DNA from: a virus
Direction: 5' to 3' (one strand)
Length of the DNA stretch: 28,528 bases
IMG/VR virus record: IMGVR_UViG_3300031963_000717
Location: 1 to 28,528 of that record
Shown here: piece after piece, positions 16,143 through 22,688 of the stretch
Numbering within the stretch: position 1 is the first letter of the stretch
Layout: the number at the start of each line of letters is the position of its first letter
Translations under genes and position numbers: made by a program
Notes under the pieces: model-generated
What the model was told of the DNA's origin: nothing
The model's input: the letters and a program-made list of their open reading frames with translations, nothing else
Databases searched by the model: none

Positions 16143-16781
16143 TTATAACATTCTTGCTAATGCTTTCATTGACCAATCGTTGGTGGATGAAGATGCGTAT
16201 AATAACACATTTGCACCACTTAATCCAACCGAAAGGTTTATTTCAGCAGTATTCCCTATATCATTTGTAGATACATCGTTCCATTCCACCGATGCTCCAT
16301 TCCAAACGGAAAATACAGTACCTGCTCTTGCATTTGTTGATTTATTCAAAACATAATCAAAGAATGCTGCTCTATATGAACCTGTAGATACACTCATTAC
16401 AGTTCGGATTGAACCACTATCTATATCAGTATTTTGTCCATATGTGTATAGTGAGCCTGTTGATATTTGGAAATTACCTTGAATATGTAACGATGCGGAT
16501 GGAGTAGTTGTGCCTATGCCTACATTAGTCCCATTATCAAATATGATAGAACTTGTTAGTGTGGTTGAATTACTCCACTTTGGTATGTAATTTGTTAATC
16601 CACTTCCGCCAATTACTGAGCCACTACTTACTAATGAAGAGGTTGAAAAATGAGTGAATCTGCCTGATGTGGTGTCGTAACCTATTATATTAGGTTGCGT
16701 TGAATTTGGTAATGAACTTGCGGTTATGTTTAGGACATGAACTGCACTACCAGATTGTAATATCTTTTTCCATGAAGGCAT
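16143..16781 (-). CDS. Short tail fibre protein with MPxWKK N-terminus
   Basis: The 212-residue protein starts MPSWKKILQSGSAVHVLNIT, closely similar to the start of the 404-residue fibre at 18416, which suggests a shared virion-attachment domain. A GIG module follows (NVGIGTTTPSASLHIQGNFQ). The C-terminal domain (RAGTVFSVWNGASVEWNDVS, then LSVGLSGANVLLYAS and WSMKALARML) is a beta-rich tip. It is the first gene of a transcript that continues into the three LamG genes, so it may be the fibre or base that carries them. The start codon at 16781 follows GAGTGAGTGT, a weak SD, at the end of a 119-nt leader. Confidence 0.78.
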   Translation of the reverse strand: MPSWKKILQSGSAVHVLNITASSLPNSTQPNIIGYDTTSGRFTHFSTSSLVSSGSVIGGSGLTNYIPKWSNSTTLTSSIIFDNGTNVGIGTTTPSASLHIQGNFQISTGSLYTYGQNTDIDSGSIRTVMSVSTGSYRAAFFDYVLNKSTNARAGTVFSVWNGASVEWNDVSTNDIGNTAEINLSVGLSGANVLLYASSSTNDWSMKALARML

Positions 16782-16784
16782 ACA

Positions 16785-16900
16785 CTCACTCTTTTTTTAA
16801 TTATACAATATGGTTGGTTACACATACTAAGTGAGTAGTATATGGGCCCACTTCCTTATTCAGGCCAATATTGTACTTTTTGGTTTATACTCTAATATAG
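16785..16900 (-). other. AT-rich leader between promoter-like element and fibre/LamG operon
   Basis: This roughly 115-base untranslated stretch is one of the two longest leaders in the window. It contains a possible 7-bp hairpin on the minus strand (AAGTGGG, 11-nt loop, CTCACTT, with one G-T pair). I see no credible ORF, tRNA or terminator. Confidence 0.35.
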
Positions 16901-16908
16901 TATAAATA
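16901..16908 (-). promoter_or_regulatory. Candidate late promoter element TATTTATA for the fibre/LamG operon
   Basis: The minus strand reads TTTTTTTTCATA-TATTTATA-CTATATTAG, 22 nt past the stop of the 82-residue gene and 119 nt before the next ATG. Confidence 0.42.
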
Positions 16909-16930
16909 TATGAAAAAAAATTAATAATGT

Positions 16931-17179
16931 TTATTTCCCTTTGTGGGGTTTTCCACTTAATGCCAAAAATTGGGATTGTAGTTTTACAATTGTACCATAA
17001 ACAATTTCAACATCACCAACCTTAAAAGTAGAATCTTTAATGGATGTTAATATAAAAGCAATTTCATCTAAAGTTAAATCATTTTCATTTAACTCCGGCT
17101 TTTTCGTAACTTTTTCAGGTTCTACTACAGGTTCTGATTGTACGAATTGTTTAGTTTTTAGTTTATCTAATATTGACAT
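16931..17179 (-). CDS. Small conserved-looking protein of unknown function (82 residues)
   Basis: The protein has a basic, flexible N-terminus (MSILDKLKTKQFVQSEPVVE and PEKVTKKPELNENDLTLD), then a compact alpha/beta segment with EIAFILTSIKDSTFKVGDVE and IVYGTIVKLQSQFLALSG. The L-T-x-x-E-I-x-F-(I/L)-L...S-T-F-K-G/V pattern is one I associate with small uncharacterised myovirus proteins; no function is known to me. It is 22 nt downstream of the 404-residue fibre. Its ribosome site is GGGGG rather than AGGAG, and the first ATG after that is followed at once by a stop, so the ATG at 17179 is the start. It is not obviously a fibre, so it may be an assembly factor. Confidence 0.75.
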   Translation of the reverse strand: MSILDKLKTKQFVQSEPVVEPEKVTKKPELNENDLTLDEIAFILTSIKDSTFKVGDVEIVYGTIVKLQSQFLALSGKPHKGK

Positions 17180-17201
17180 TTACATAACCCCCAAATTATT
17201 T

Positions 17202-18416
17202 TTAACTAAATATCCAAATACTCTCATCCGATGAGTTTACATAAATGTTACCATATCCACCCGCCGAACCACCATAAGTTGGTGCGGAAGAAGGTGCTCC
17301 CGATGCTTGAATAGCACTTACCATAAAATCAGTTGGGGTTACATCTGATGCCGTCATATGAACATCAGCAGCCAATCCCCATCGTCCTGTTATAGTTGGG
17401 GTACTACCACTATTAAATAAGAATGCCTGTCCCTTATCAGCAGTACTACCTTCAACTATGATACCGCCTTCTGCTATTGGTGAAATAGAACCCGAACCAT
17501 GTGCTAAAATTATAAACTTATCTTCTACAATTAAATTTGTAGTATCTATCGTTGTAGTAGTTCCGTTTACTGTCAGGTTACCACCAACAGTTAAGTTACT
17601 AGTTACTGTAACATTATTTGGTAATCCAATTGTATATGATGGTCCACCACCTAATGCTTGTGCGGCTGTTCCTGTAATTTCTATTTCATCGGTAGTTCCA
17701 TTGATTGTTATATTTGTATTACCCTGAACTGCGGTATTTGAAGTTGAACCATAATTTACTGAAATCGTTGGTTGACTTCCCTCACCACTATTTGAACCAA
17801 TAGTAACACCCGTACCAGTACCTAAATTTTGAACATAATCACCAGTTGTATCAGTACCTAATGCTACAGAGTTAGCTTGTATTGTTGCTACACCAGTACT
17901 ACCATTAATTACTATATCACCACTTACTCTACTTAAAATAGAAGATGAGTAGTAAGGTAACATTGAACCCGAATCAACCGATGCTACTACTGCAGCAGAT
18001 CCATTGTAAGAACTTCCGTTTAATCCAGCTCCTAATGTTAGCGCATTTAAAGTACCACCTAACGAAACACCACTAATGGTAGAGTTAGCTAAACTTGAGT
18101 TTGGAATAGAAGATAACCCAAATGTAATTGTATCCGTTCCACTATTACCTGAAATAGTTAAACCTTGTCCAGACGAACTTGCGAATGTTAAATTACCATT
18201 AGAACTATCTGCAAGAAGCTGTGTTCCACCAGCAGAAGCTGTTGAAAAAGCCCTTATACTCTGACCAGTTAATGTTCCTTGTGTAACTTGTCTAATTTCA
18301 CCAGTGGTAGTTATAACCAAAACATTTTCGGTGGTACCTGCTGGAACCTGACTTGCGGTTATACTCGTTAAATGAGCGTTACTACCTGATACTATTACTT
18401 TTTTCCATGTAGGCAT
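17202..18416 (-). CDS. Tail fibre protein with MPxWKK N-terminus (404 residues)
   Basis: It starts MPTWKKVIVSGSNAHLTSIT, paralogous to the 212-residue fibre. The shaft is Gly/Ser/Thr-rich beta structure with regular xSGNSGTDTITFG-type turns. A module TVGGNLTVNGTTTTIDTTNL followed by IVEDKFIILAHGSGS is a recurring block in T4-like environmental phages. The C-terminal domain contains GRWGLAADVHMTASDVTP and ends GSAGGYGNIYVNSSDESIWI followed by FS. It is probably a trimeric fibre at the baseplate or tail. The start has AGGAG 6 nt upstream and a promoter-like element 35 nt upstream, so it is well expressed by its own transcript. Confidence 0.82.
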   Translation of the reverse strand: MPTWKKVIVSGSNAHLTSITASQVPAGTTENVLVITTTGEIRQVTQGTLTGQSIRAFSTASAGGTQLLADSSNGNLTFASSSGQGLTISGNSGTDTITFGLSSIPNSSLANSTISGVSLGGTLNALTLGAGLNGSSYNGSAAVVASVDSGSMLPYYSSSILSRVSGDIVINGSTGVATIQANSVALGTDTTGDYVQNLGTGTGVTIGSNSGEGSQPTISVNYGSTSNTAVQGNTNITINGTTDEIEITGTAAQALGGGPSYTIGLPNNVTVTSNLTVGGNLTVNGTTTTIDTTNLIVEDKFIILAHGSGSISPIAEGGIIVEGSTADKGQAFLFNSGSTPTITGRWGLAADVHMTASDVTPTDFMVSAIQASGAPSSAPTYGGSAGGYGNIYVNSSDESIWIFS

Positions 18417-18451
18417 TTGATTCTCCTATGTTGTTAATTATTTTACTTATA

Positions 18452-18459
18452 TATAAATA
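18452..18459 (-). promoter_or_regulatory. Candidate late promoter element TATTTATA for the 404-residue fibre
   Basis: The minus strand reads ATAG-TATTTATA-TATAAGTAAAA, 35 nt before the ATG at 18416. Confidence 0.45.
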
Positions 18460-18471
18460 CTATTTATTTTT

Positions 18472-18501
18472 AAAAACATATATAATTTTTTAAATGTTTT
18501 T
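18472..18501 (-). terminator. Possible weak AT-only terminator hairpin
   Basis: The minus strand has AAAAACAT, a 14-nt loop, then ATGTTTTT followed by AAAAATAAAT. The 8-bp stem has a single G-C pair and no uninterrupted T tract beyond the stem. It lies 14 nt past the stop of the 233-residue fibre gene and just before the next promoter-like element. Confidence 0.25.
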
Positions 18502-18514
18502 TGTATAGTGTCTT

Positions 18515-19216
18515 TTACATCCCCAAATAAAAATTTCCATCAGAACTGTAGTACATCCCCCCAGTTACAGGTGTTGGTGGGGTATCAAATTTACCCAATA
18601 CCATAACACCCTCTGAATTGATTTGTGCTGCAACGAAACTTCCCGATTTAATGATAAAGAAATCAGGTGCTTCCGATGATATCTTTGTTTGGATTTGATT
18701 TGATTGATTATATATTACTACACTTGATGTGTTTATTCTTACATTTCCTAATTGGATGTATTCATCTCCCCCAAAAACTTCTGCGACAACACCACTACTA
18801 TCATTTACAAAGCTCAAACTTCTACTTACATAAACATCACTCCAAGCAGCGGTAGAACTACCAATAGAGTGTAGAGAGGTATTACCTGAAACAACATGCG
18901 GAATTAAAGAACCTGAAAAGTTTACTGAACCCGAAAAGGAACTTCTACCAATTATTAGAAGATTTCCTAAAAGACTCAACGAACCTGTTACAATCTCATC
19001 TGTAGTTACTACTACTTTCCAACCACTATCATTATTCCAATTTGCAGTGTCTCTAAGTACATAAACTTGGTTGTTGTCTTGTTGATATACTACTAACCCC
19101 TCATATACATTAGCAGAGGAAAAACCAAGCCTTGCCGACCTATCCGCAACAGTTATTCTTGCATCAACCGGGTCGGTATTTAATATGTTAAAACCACTTG
19201 GTAAATTAATTGCCAC
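18515..19216 (-). CDS. Fibre or baseplate adhesin subunit (233 residues, GTG start)
   Basis: The start is GTG at 19216 (encoded GTGGCAATTAAT), with AGAGG about 8 nt upstream. The N-terminal domain has INLPSGFNILNTDPVDARIT, VADRSARLGFSSANVYEGLV and VYQQDNNQVYVLRDTANW, a motif set typical of adhesin N-terminal domains in environmental myoviruses. Beta repeats follow (LGNLLIIGRSSFSGSVNFSG, then SLHSIGSSTAAWSDVYVSRS) and a small tip ends TGGMYYSSDGNFYLGM. Its role is inferred as a tail fibre or fibre-attachment protein. It begins 14 nt after the stop of the 760-residue fibre and belongs to the same transcript. Confidence 0.72.
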   Translation of the reverse strand: MAINLPSGFNILNTDPVDARITVADRSARLGFSSANVYEGLVVYQQDNNQVYVLRDTANWNNDSGWKVVVTTDEIVTGSLSLLGNLLIIGRSSFSGSVNFSGSLIPHVVSGNTSLHSIGSSTAAWSDVYVSRSLSFVNDSSGVVAEVFGGDEYIQLGNVRINTSSVVIYNQSNQIQTKISSEAPDFFIIKSGSFVAAQINSEGVMVLGKFDTPPTPVTGGMYYSSDGNFYLGM

Positions 19217-19230
19217 TTTTTATATCCTCT

Positions 19231-21513
19231 CTATGTTAATACATATGTTATTGAATTTCCAGCTCCGCCTGCTTGAAGAGTTGTTGTTCTATAAACTTTA
19301 TAGTTACCAACAGTTGATACAGAAAAAGAACCTAATACACCAAAACCACTTGTGGTAATATTTGTTAAGTTTGAACGAGAACCACTATAAACAATATAAT
19401 GATACTTATCACCCGCCCAAGTTATAGTTACTGATTGTCCTGATGGTGTTACTGTTCCTTTTACAATTGTACCAATTGAACCACCCAGTGTACTATCCCA
19501 CACCGAAACATTATCTAATTGTGCTTCAGTAAAGCTTGAATCAGCTGCAGCACCATGCCTTAAACTTACTATTTTGGTATAAGTTGTGGTAGTTGATGTG
19601 GTAGTTGTTAAAGCGGGATTGTTATCAGAACCATTTGTTCCTGATGATGAATAATATGCGGTCGCAGTTATTGGTATGGAAGAAGAACCTGTTGCTGAAC
19701 CTGTTACATAATATGGTGAACTAATATTACTACTTACAAAGTTTAATACCCAGCTATTTGCAGCACCAGATGCGGATGTAAATGAAATACTGCCTGTGGC
19801 CCCTCTTTCGATTTGATTTGAACTAGCACCCAACTGCACCAACGGAGTTAAACTTAATGTTGGTGAGCCTGGATTTGATTTACTTAATGTACCTGTTGCT
19901 GTAGAAGAGCCACTAAATATACTCCCGTCCAACGGTGAACTTGCAGTATATTCTAACCTATATGATTGAGAACCACTTGTTGTTAGAGTAGTTGATAAGG
20001 ATGTGCCGGATGTTGTGTTTGTTAATAAAACTGAACCAGTATATAATGATGCTGATATAATGTTATAACCACCATTACTCCAACTACCATTAACATCATA
20101 CCCATCCAATACCTGATTGAACCTATCTGTATTAAAACCGCTTAGTGTTAGACTTAAGGATGATGGTTGGGTTGGTGTTCCAAATATAAATTTTAATCTA
20201 CCATTTGACCAAGTAACAGCAACATCATTTGAAAAATCTTGAACCTCTATTTGATTTAATCCAGTATAAATATCTCCACTTTGAGATACATAACTAACCG
20301 ATGCAGAATCTATAGATTCATCAATTGTTTTACCATTTACAGTAAGAGAACCTGTTATATTTAAAGAGCCCGTAAATTGATGTACATCATCTAAACTATT
20401 ACCAAATTTTGTTGAGCCTGATTGGTATATTATACTTGCAGATACAAATTCGGTATGAAACTCTTCTGCGGTTATTCTACCCCCAACAGTTAAATTTCCT
20501 GTTATTACACTATTTCCAACTACTTGGAGTTTTTCGGTGGGTGTAGATGTACCAATACCAACTCTACCAGTACTACCCACTATTCTCATTATTTCGGATG
20601 GGGTAGCAATACCATTCGTAGATGTAAAAAATCTTAAATCATTTGTACCAAATCCAAAAAGATCGGGATAAGCAATTGAATCCATATAAGCAGAGCCTCT
20701 AAATCCAAAACTTGCACTTTGAACTGCTCCCGATACCCCATCATTCCAGTATGTTAAAATGGGGTTATATGTTCCTAAATTATTACCACCTATACTTTTA
20801 GTTCGTCCTATTGTTATATTTCCTGATGCGGTTATATTAGCAACAGTCAAGTCATTTCTAATAGTGGTTGTTCCCGTTGTAGCACCTATAGTAATAGCAG
20901 TGCCTTCCCCACCAATGTTAATTGTAGTTGCATTTGTATTTACTAAATTAAAAGTAGTTTGATTTGTCGTTATATCACCACCATTTACCGCTATATCACT
21001 CACAATTAAATCGCCCGATGCGGATATGTTACCACTTGCGGTTATGTTTGTTACAGTTATACCACCAACTACCTGAAGTTTATTTGTTGGTGATGATGTA
21101 CCTATACCCAATCTTTCATTTGCATCAAATACAAAATCAGAATCGCTTCCTAAAACACCCCCATTATTAAAAATAATTTGTCTATCTGAACCAGGAGATG
21201 TTATAGTTCCTGATACGATTAAGTTTTGCGTAATAGTTACATTTTGTCCCGATGACCCGCTAACTATAAGAGAACCAGTGATTTGTACTCCACCAGAAAG
21301 AGAGTCAAATGCGACGGTACCAGGATCACCTTTATCGCCCTTATCACCTTTAGGGCCTTTGGATGCTACAGTAACAACTGCTGTTTCTTTTTGTAGTACA
21401 CTTATAGAAGTATCTCGCTTCTTATCAGAGACTACAACCGTGTTTTCGTTTTTGGTTAATTCTACTGAATTTTGATTTGATACAACTTTTACATTTAGTC
21501 TATCATTATTCAC
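19231..21513 (-). CDS. Tail fibre with collagen-like triplets (760 residues, GTG start)
   Basis: The start is GTG at 21513, overlapping the TGA stop of the upstream gene (GTGA). The N-terminus is polar beta structure (MNNDRLNVKVVSNQNSVELT), followed by five collagen-like Gly-X-Y triplets (GPKGDKGDKGDPG, about residues 53-66). After it come beta-helical repeats such as GSLIVSGSSGQNVTITQNLI and GIG modules (RLGIGTSSPTNKLQVVG and RVGIGTSTPTEKLQVVG). The C-terminal half (from about residue 410) is a set of Ser/Thr/Gly-rich Ig-like or beta-sandwich domains, ending GAGNSITYVLT. Collagen triplets trimerise fibres in many phages. It is likely a receptor-binding tail fibre. Confidence 0.85.
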   Translation of the reverse strand: MNNDRLNVKVVSNQNSVELTKNENTVVVSDKKRDTSISVLQKETAVVTVASKGPKGDKGDKGDPGTVAFDSLSGGVQITGSLIVSGSSGQNVTITQNLIVSGTITSPGSDRQIIFNNGGVLGSDSDFVFDANERLGIGTSSPTNKLQVVGGITVTNITASGNISASGDLIVSDIAVNGGDITTNQTTFNLVNTNATTINIGGEGTAITIGATTGTTTIRNDLTVANITASGNITIGRTKSIGGNNLGTYNPILTYWNDGVSGAVQSASFGFRGSAYMDSIAYPDLFGFGTNDLRFFTSTNGIATPSEIMRIVGSTGRVGIGTSTPTEKLQVVGNSVITGNLTVGGRITAEEFHTEFVSASIIYQSGSTKFGNSLDDVHQFTGSLNITGSLTVNGKTIDESIDSASVSYVSQSGDIYTGLNQIEVQDFSNDVAVTWSNGRLKFIFGTPTQPSSLSLTLSGFNTDRFNQVLDGYDVNGSWSNGGYNIISASLYTGSVLLTNTTSGTSLSTTLTTSGSQSYRLEYTASSPLDGSIFSGSSTATGTLSKSNPGSPTLSLTPLVQLGASSNQIERGATGSISFTSASGAANSWVLNFVSSNISSPYYVTGSATGSSSIPITATAYYSSSGTNGSDNNPALTTTTSTTTTYTKIVSLRHGAAADSSFTEAQLDNVSVWDSTLGGSIGTIVKGTVTPSGQSVTITWAGDKYHYIVYSGSRSNLTNITTSGFGVLGSFSVSTVGNYKVYRTTTLQAGGAGNSITYVLT

Positions 21514-21899
21514 CTAGTTACCTCTTTTGAAAGTTTTACTATACCTTCCAATAATCTTGTAACCACACCTGTAGAGGATTCTAATTCTATGTCATATACA
21601 CCTTCTGTAAAACTTAATGTAGATGATGTTGCTGCAGAGATAAATAAACCAATACTACCCGATGTTGTTGGTAGTGTTAATGATGCCGAAGTCGGTGTTA
21701 AATCCAACCCAGTGCCATCAACCATCAAAGTGTTTGTTAAAGAAAGATGGGTTGTAGAAGAATCTACCGATGGTCTTATTTGCATCCTTGCGGTATATCC
21801 ACTTAAATCAACAGGATTTCCATTAGAATCTTTATATTCCAACAATAAATCAGTAGTTGCTCCCTGCTCTATGGTTAATAAGTATCTTCCTGCTGCCAT
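21510..21899 (-). CDS. Beta-sandwich virion structural protein (fibre-associated, 129 residues)
   Basis: It starts MAAGRYLLTIEQGATTDLLL and continues EYKDSNGNPVDLSGYTARMQ, IRPSVDSSTTHLSL, ending TEGVYDIELESSTGVVTRLL and EGIVKLSKEVTR. The Q-G-(A/D)-T-x-x-x-x-x-x-Y/W-K-D-x-x-G-x-P-V-D-L-S-G-Y-T-A-x-M-Q-I-R pattern and the closing G-V-Y-D-(I/L)-E are typical of Ig-like N-terminal domains of phage baseplate-upper or fibre-attachment proteins. It is the first gene of the adhesin cassette, with AGGAG 9 nt upstream. Its stop overlaps the start of the collagen-motif fibre, so it probably attaches or nucleates that fibre. Confidence 0.72.
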   Translation of the reverse strand: MAAGRYLLTIEQGATTDLLLEYKDSNGNPVDLSGYTARMQIRPSVDSSTTHLSLTNTLMVDGTGLDLTPTSASLTLPTTSGSIGLFISAATSSTLSFTEGVYDIELESSTGVVTRLLEGIVKLSKEVTR

Positions 21900-21921
21900 T
21901 TTTTTACTCCTCTATTATTAA

Positions 21922-21929
21922 TATAAATA
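21922..21929 (-). promoter_or_regulatory. Candidate late promoter element TATTTATA for the adhesin cassette
   Basis: The minus strand reads TTAGA-TATTTATA-TTAATAATAGAGGAG; the TAG here is the stop of phoH. It is 22 nt before the ATG at 21899. Confidence 0.45.
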
Positions 21930-21930
21930 T

Positions 21931-22590
21931 CTAATATTCGTATAATAGTTTAAATATTTCATCCAACGCTGGGTGTCTATGATTATCTTTTAAAGTTACA
22001 GTGTAAACATACCCACTTGGTTTTAATTTTGCTACCTCATGAATAGCAGAATCGTTTGCGGATTTTAAATCTATCTGTTGTGGGTCTCCACATAATATCA
22101 TCTTTGAATTCTTACCCAATCTCCCTAACACCATCGCAAGTTGGGATTTCGTAAGATTCTGAAACTCATCAACGATACAAACACAATCATCAAAGGTTCT
22201 ACCTCTAAAGTGAGTAAGTGATACCAACTCTACTTTTTCATCCTGTTCCATCTTATCCAATACAGAAGATTTATCATACACCTTTCGCATATTAGAACGA
22301 ATCGGGACTAACCACGGCTCTAATTTTTCTTCTAAAGAGCCAGGTAAAAATCCGTTATCCTCATTGGATACTGTTGGTCTTGTAACAACAATTTTATTAT
22401 AATCCCTTTTAAAAAAAGAATCTAATGCGATTTGGCAGGCAAGGAGTGTTTTACCACTACCTGCTTTTCCCATTATAAAATTAAATGGGTGTTGAAGAAT
22501 ACTTTGTTTTGCCTGCTTTTGTTCATCAGAAAGTGTAATTGAGAACTTTATATCTCCCTTTGGGACTCGTTTTTCTATGTTTTCAGTCAT
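21931..22590 (-). CDS. phoH: PhoH-like P-loop ATPase
   Basis: The 219-residue protein is a typical phage PhoH. Walker A is GKAGSGKT (41-48). RPTVSNEDNGFLPGSLEEKL (71-90) is the PhoH signature, followed by EPWLVPI. Walker B is VCIVDEFQNLT (137-147), then LCGDPQQIDL (166-175) and an arginine-containing NHRHPAL. The family is related to the helicase-like ATPases and to the N-terminal half of bacterial PhoH. Its phage function is unsettled; RNA metabolism and phosphate stress have been proposed. It lies alone between the capsid gene, closed by a terminator, and the fibre cassette. It has a promoter-like element 23 nt before the ATG but no strong SD. No host phosphate-box sequence is evident. Confidence 0.93.
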   Translation of the reverse strand: MTENIEKRVPKGDIKFSITLSDEQKQAKQSILQHPFNFIMGKAGSGKTLLACQIALDSFFKRDYNKIVVTRPTVSNEDNGFLPGSLEEKLEPWLVPIRSNMRKVYDKSSVLDKMEQDEKVELVSLTHFRGRTFDDCVCIVDEFQNLTKSQLAMVLGRLGKNSKMILCGDPQQIDLKSANDSAIHEVAKLKPSGYVYTVTLKDNHRHPALDEIFKLLYEY

Positions 22591-22613
22591 AATTGTAACC
22601 CATTTAAGTTTAC

Positions 22614-22621
22614 TATAAATA
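22614..22621 (-). promoter_or_regulatory. Candidate late promoter element TATTTATA for phoH
   Basis: The minus strand reads GAGGA-TATTTATA-GTAAAC, immediately after the T tract of the capsid terminator and 23 nt before the phoH ATG. A promoter is required here if the terminator works. Confidence 0.55.
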
Positions 22622-22636
22622 TCCTCATAAAAAACA

Positions 22637-22665
22637 AAAGGGGAAGGTTTTCACCCTCCCCCTTT
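22637..22665 (-). terminator. Intrinsic terminator after the major capsid gene
   Basis: The minus strand has AAAGGGGGAGG, a 7-nt loop GTGAAAA, CCTTCCCCTTT, then TGTTTTTTATG. The 11-bp stem contains one G-T pair and is followed by a T-rich tract. It lies 23 nt past the capsid stop and insulates the highly expressed scaffold/capsid transcript. Confidence 0.9.
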
Positions 22666-22688
22666 GAATTTATAATCTTTCAATCAGA

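Noticed and set aside
17202-17216. Another late-promoter element before the 82-residue gene (GGATATTTAGT)
   Set aside because: It departs from the core at two positions and overlaps the coding end of the 404-residue fibre.
7061-21513. Diversity-generating retroelement acting on the fibre genes
   Set aside because: No reverse transcriptase and no template/variable repeat pair with adenine-specific differences was seen; the repeats are ordinary shaft modules.
487-22621. TATAAATA on the plus strand as a set of T4 late promoters driving antisense transcription
   Set aside because: No plus-strand genes exist to be driven, and the elements sit at a gene-start distance from minus-strand genes. I prefer a minus-strand signal, but the alternative is recorded in the finding.
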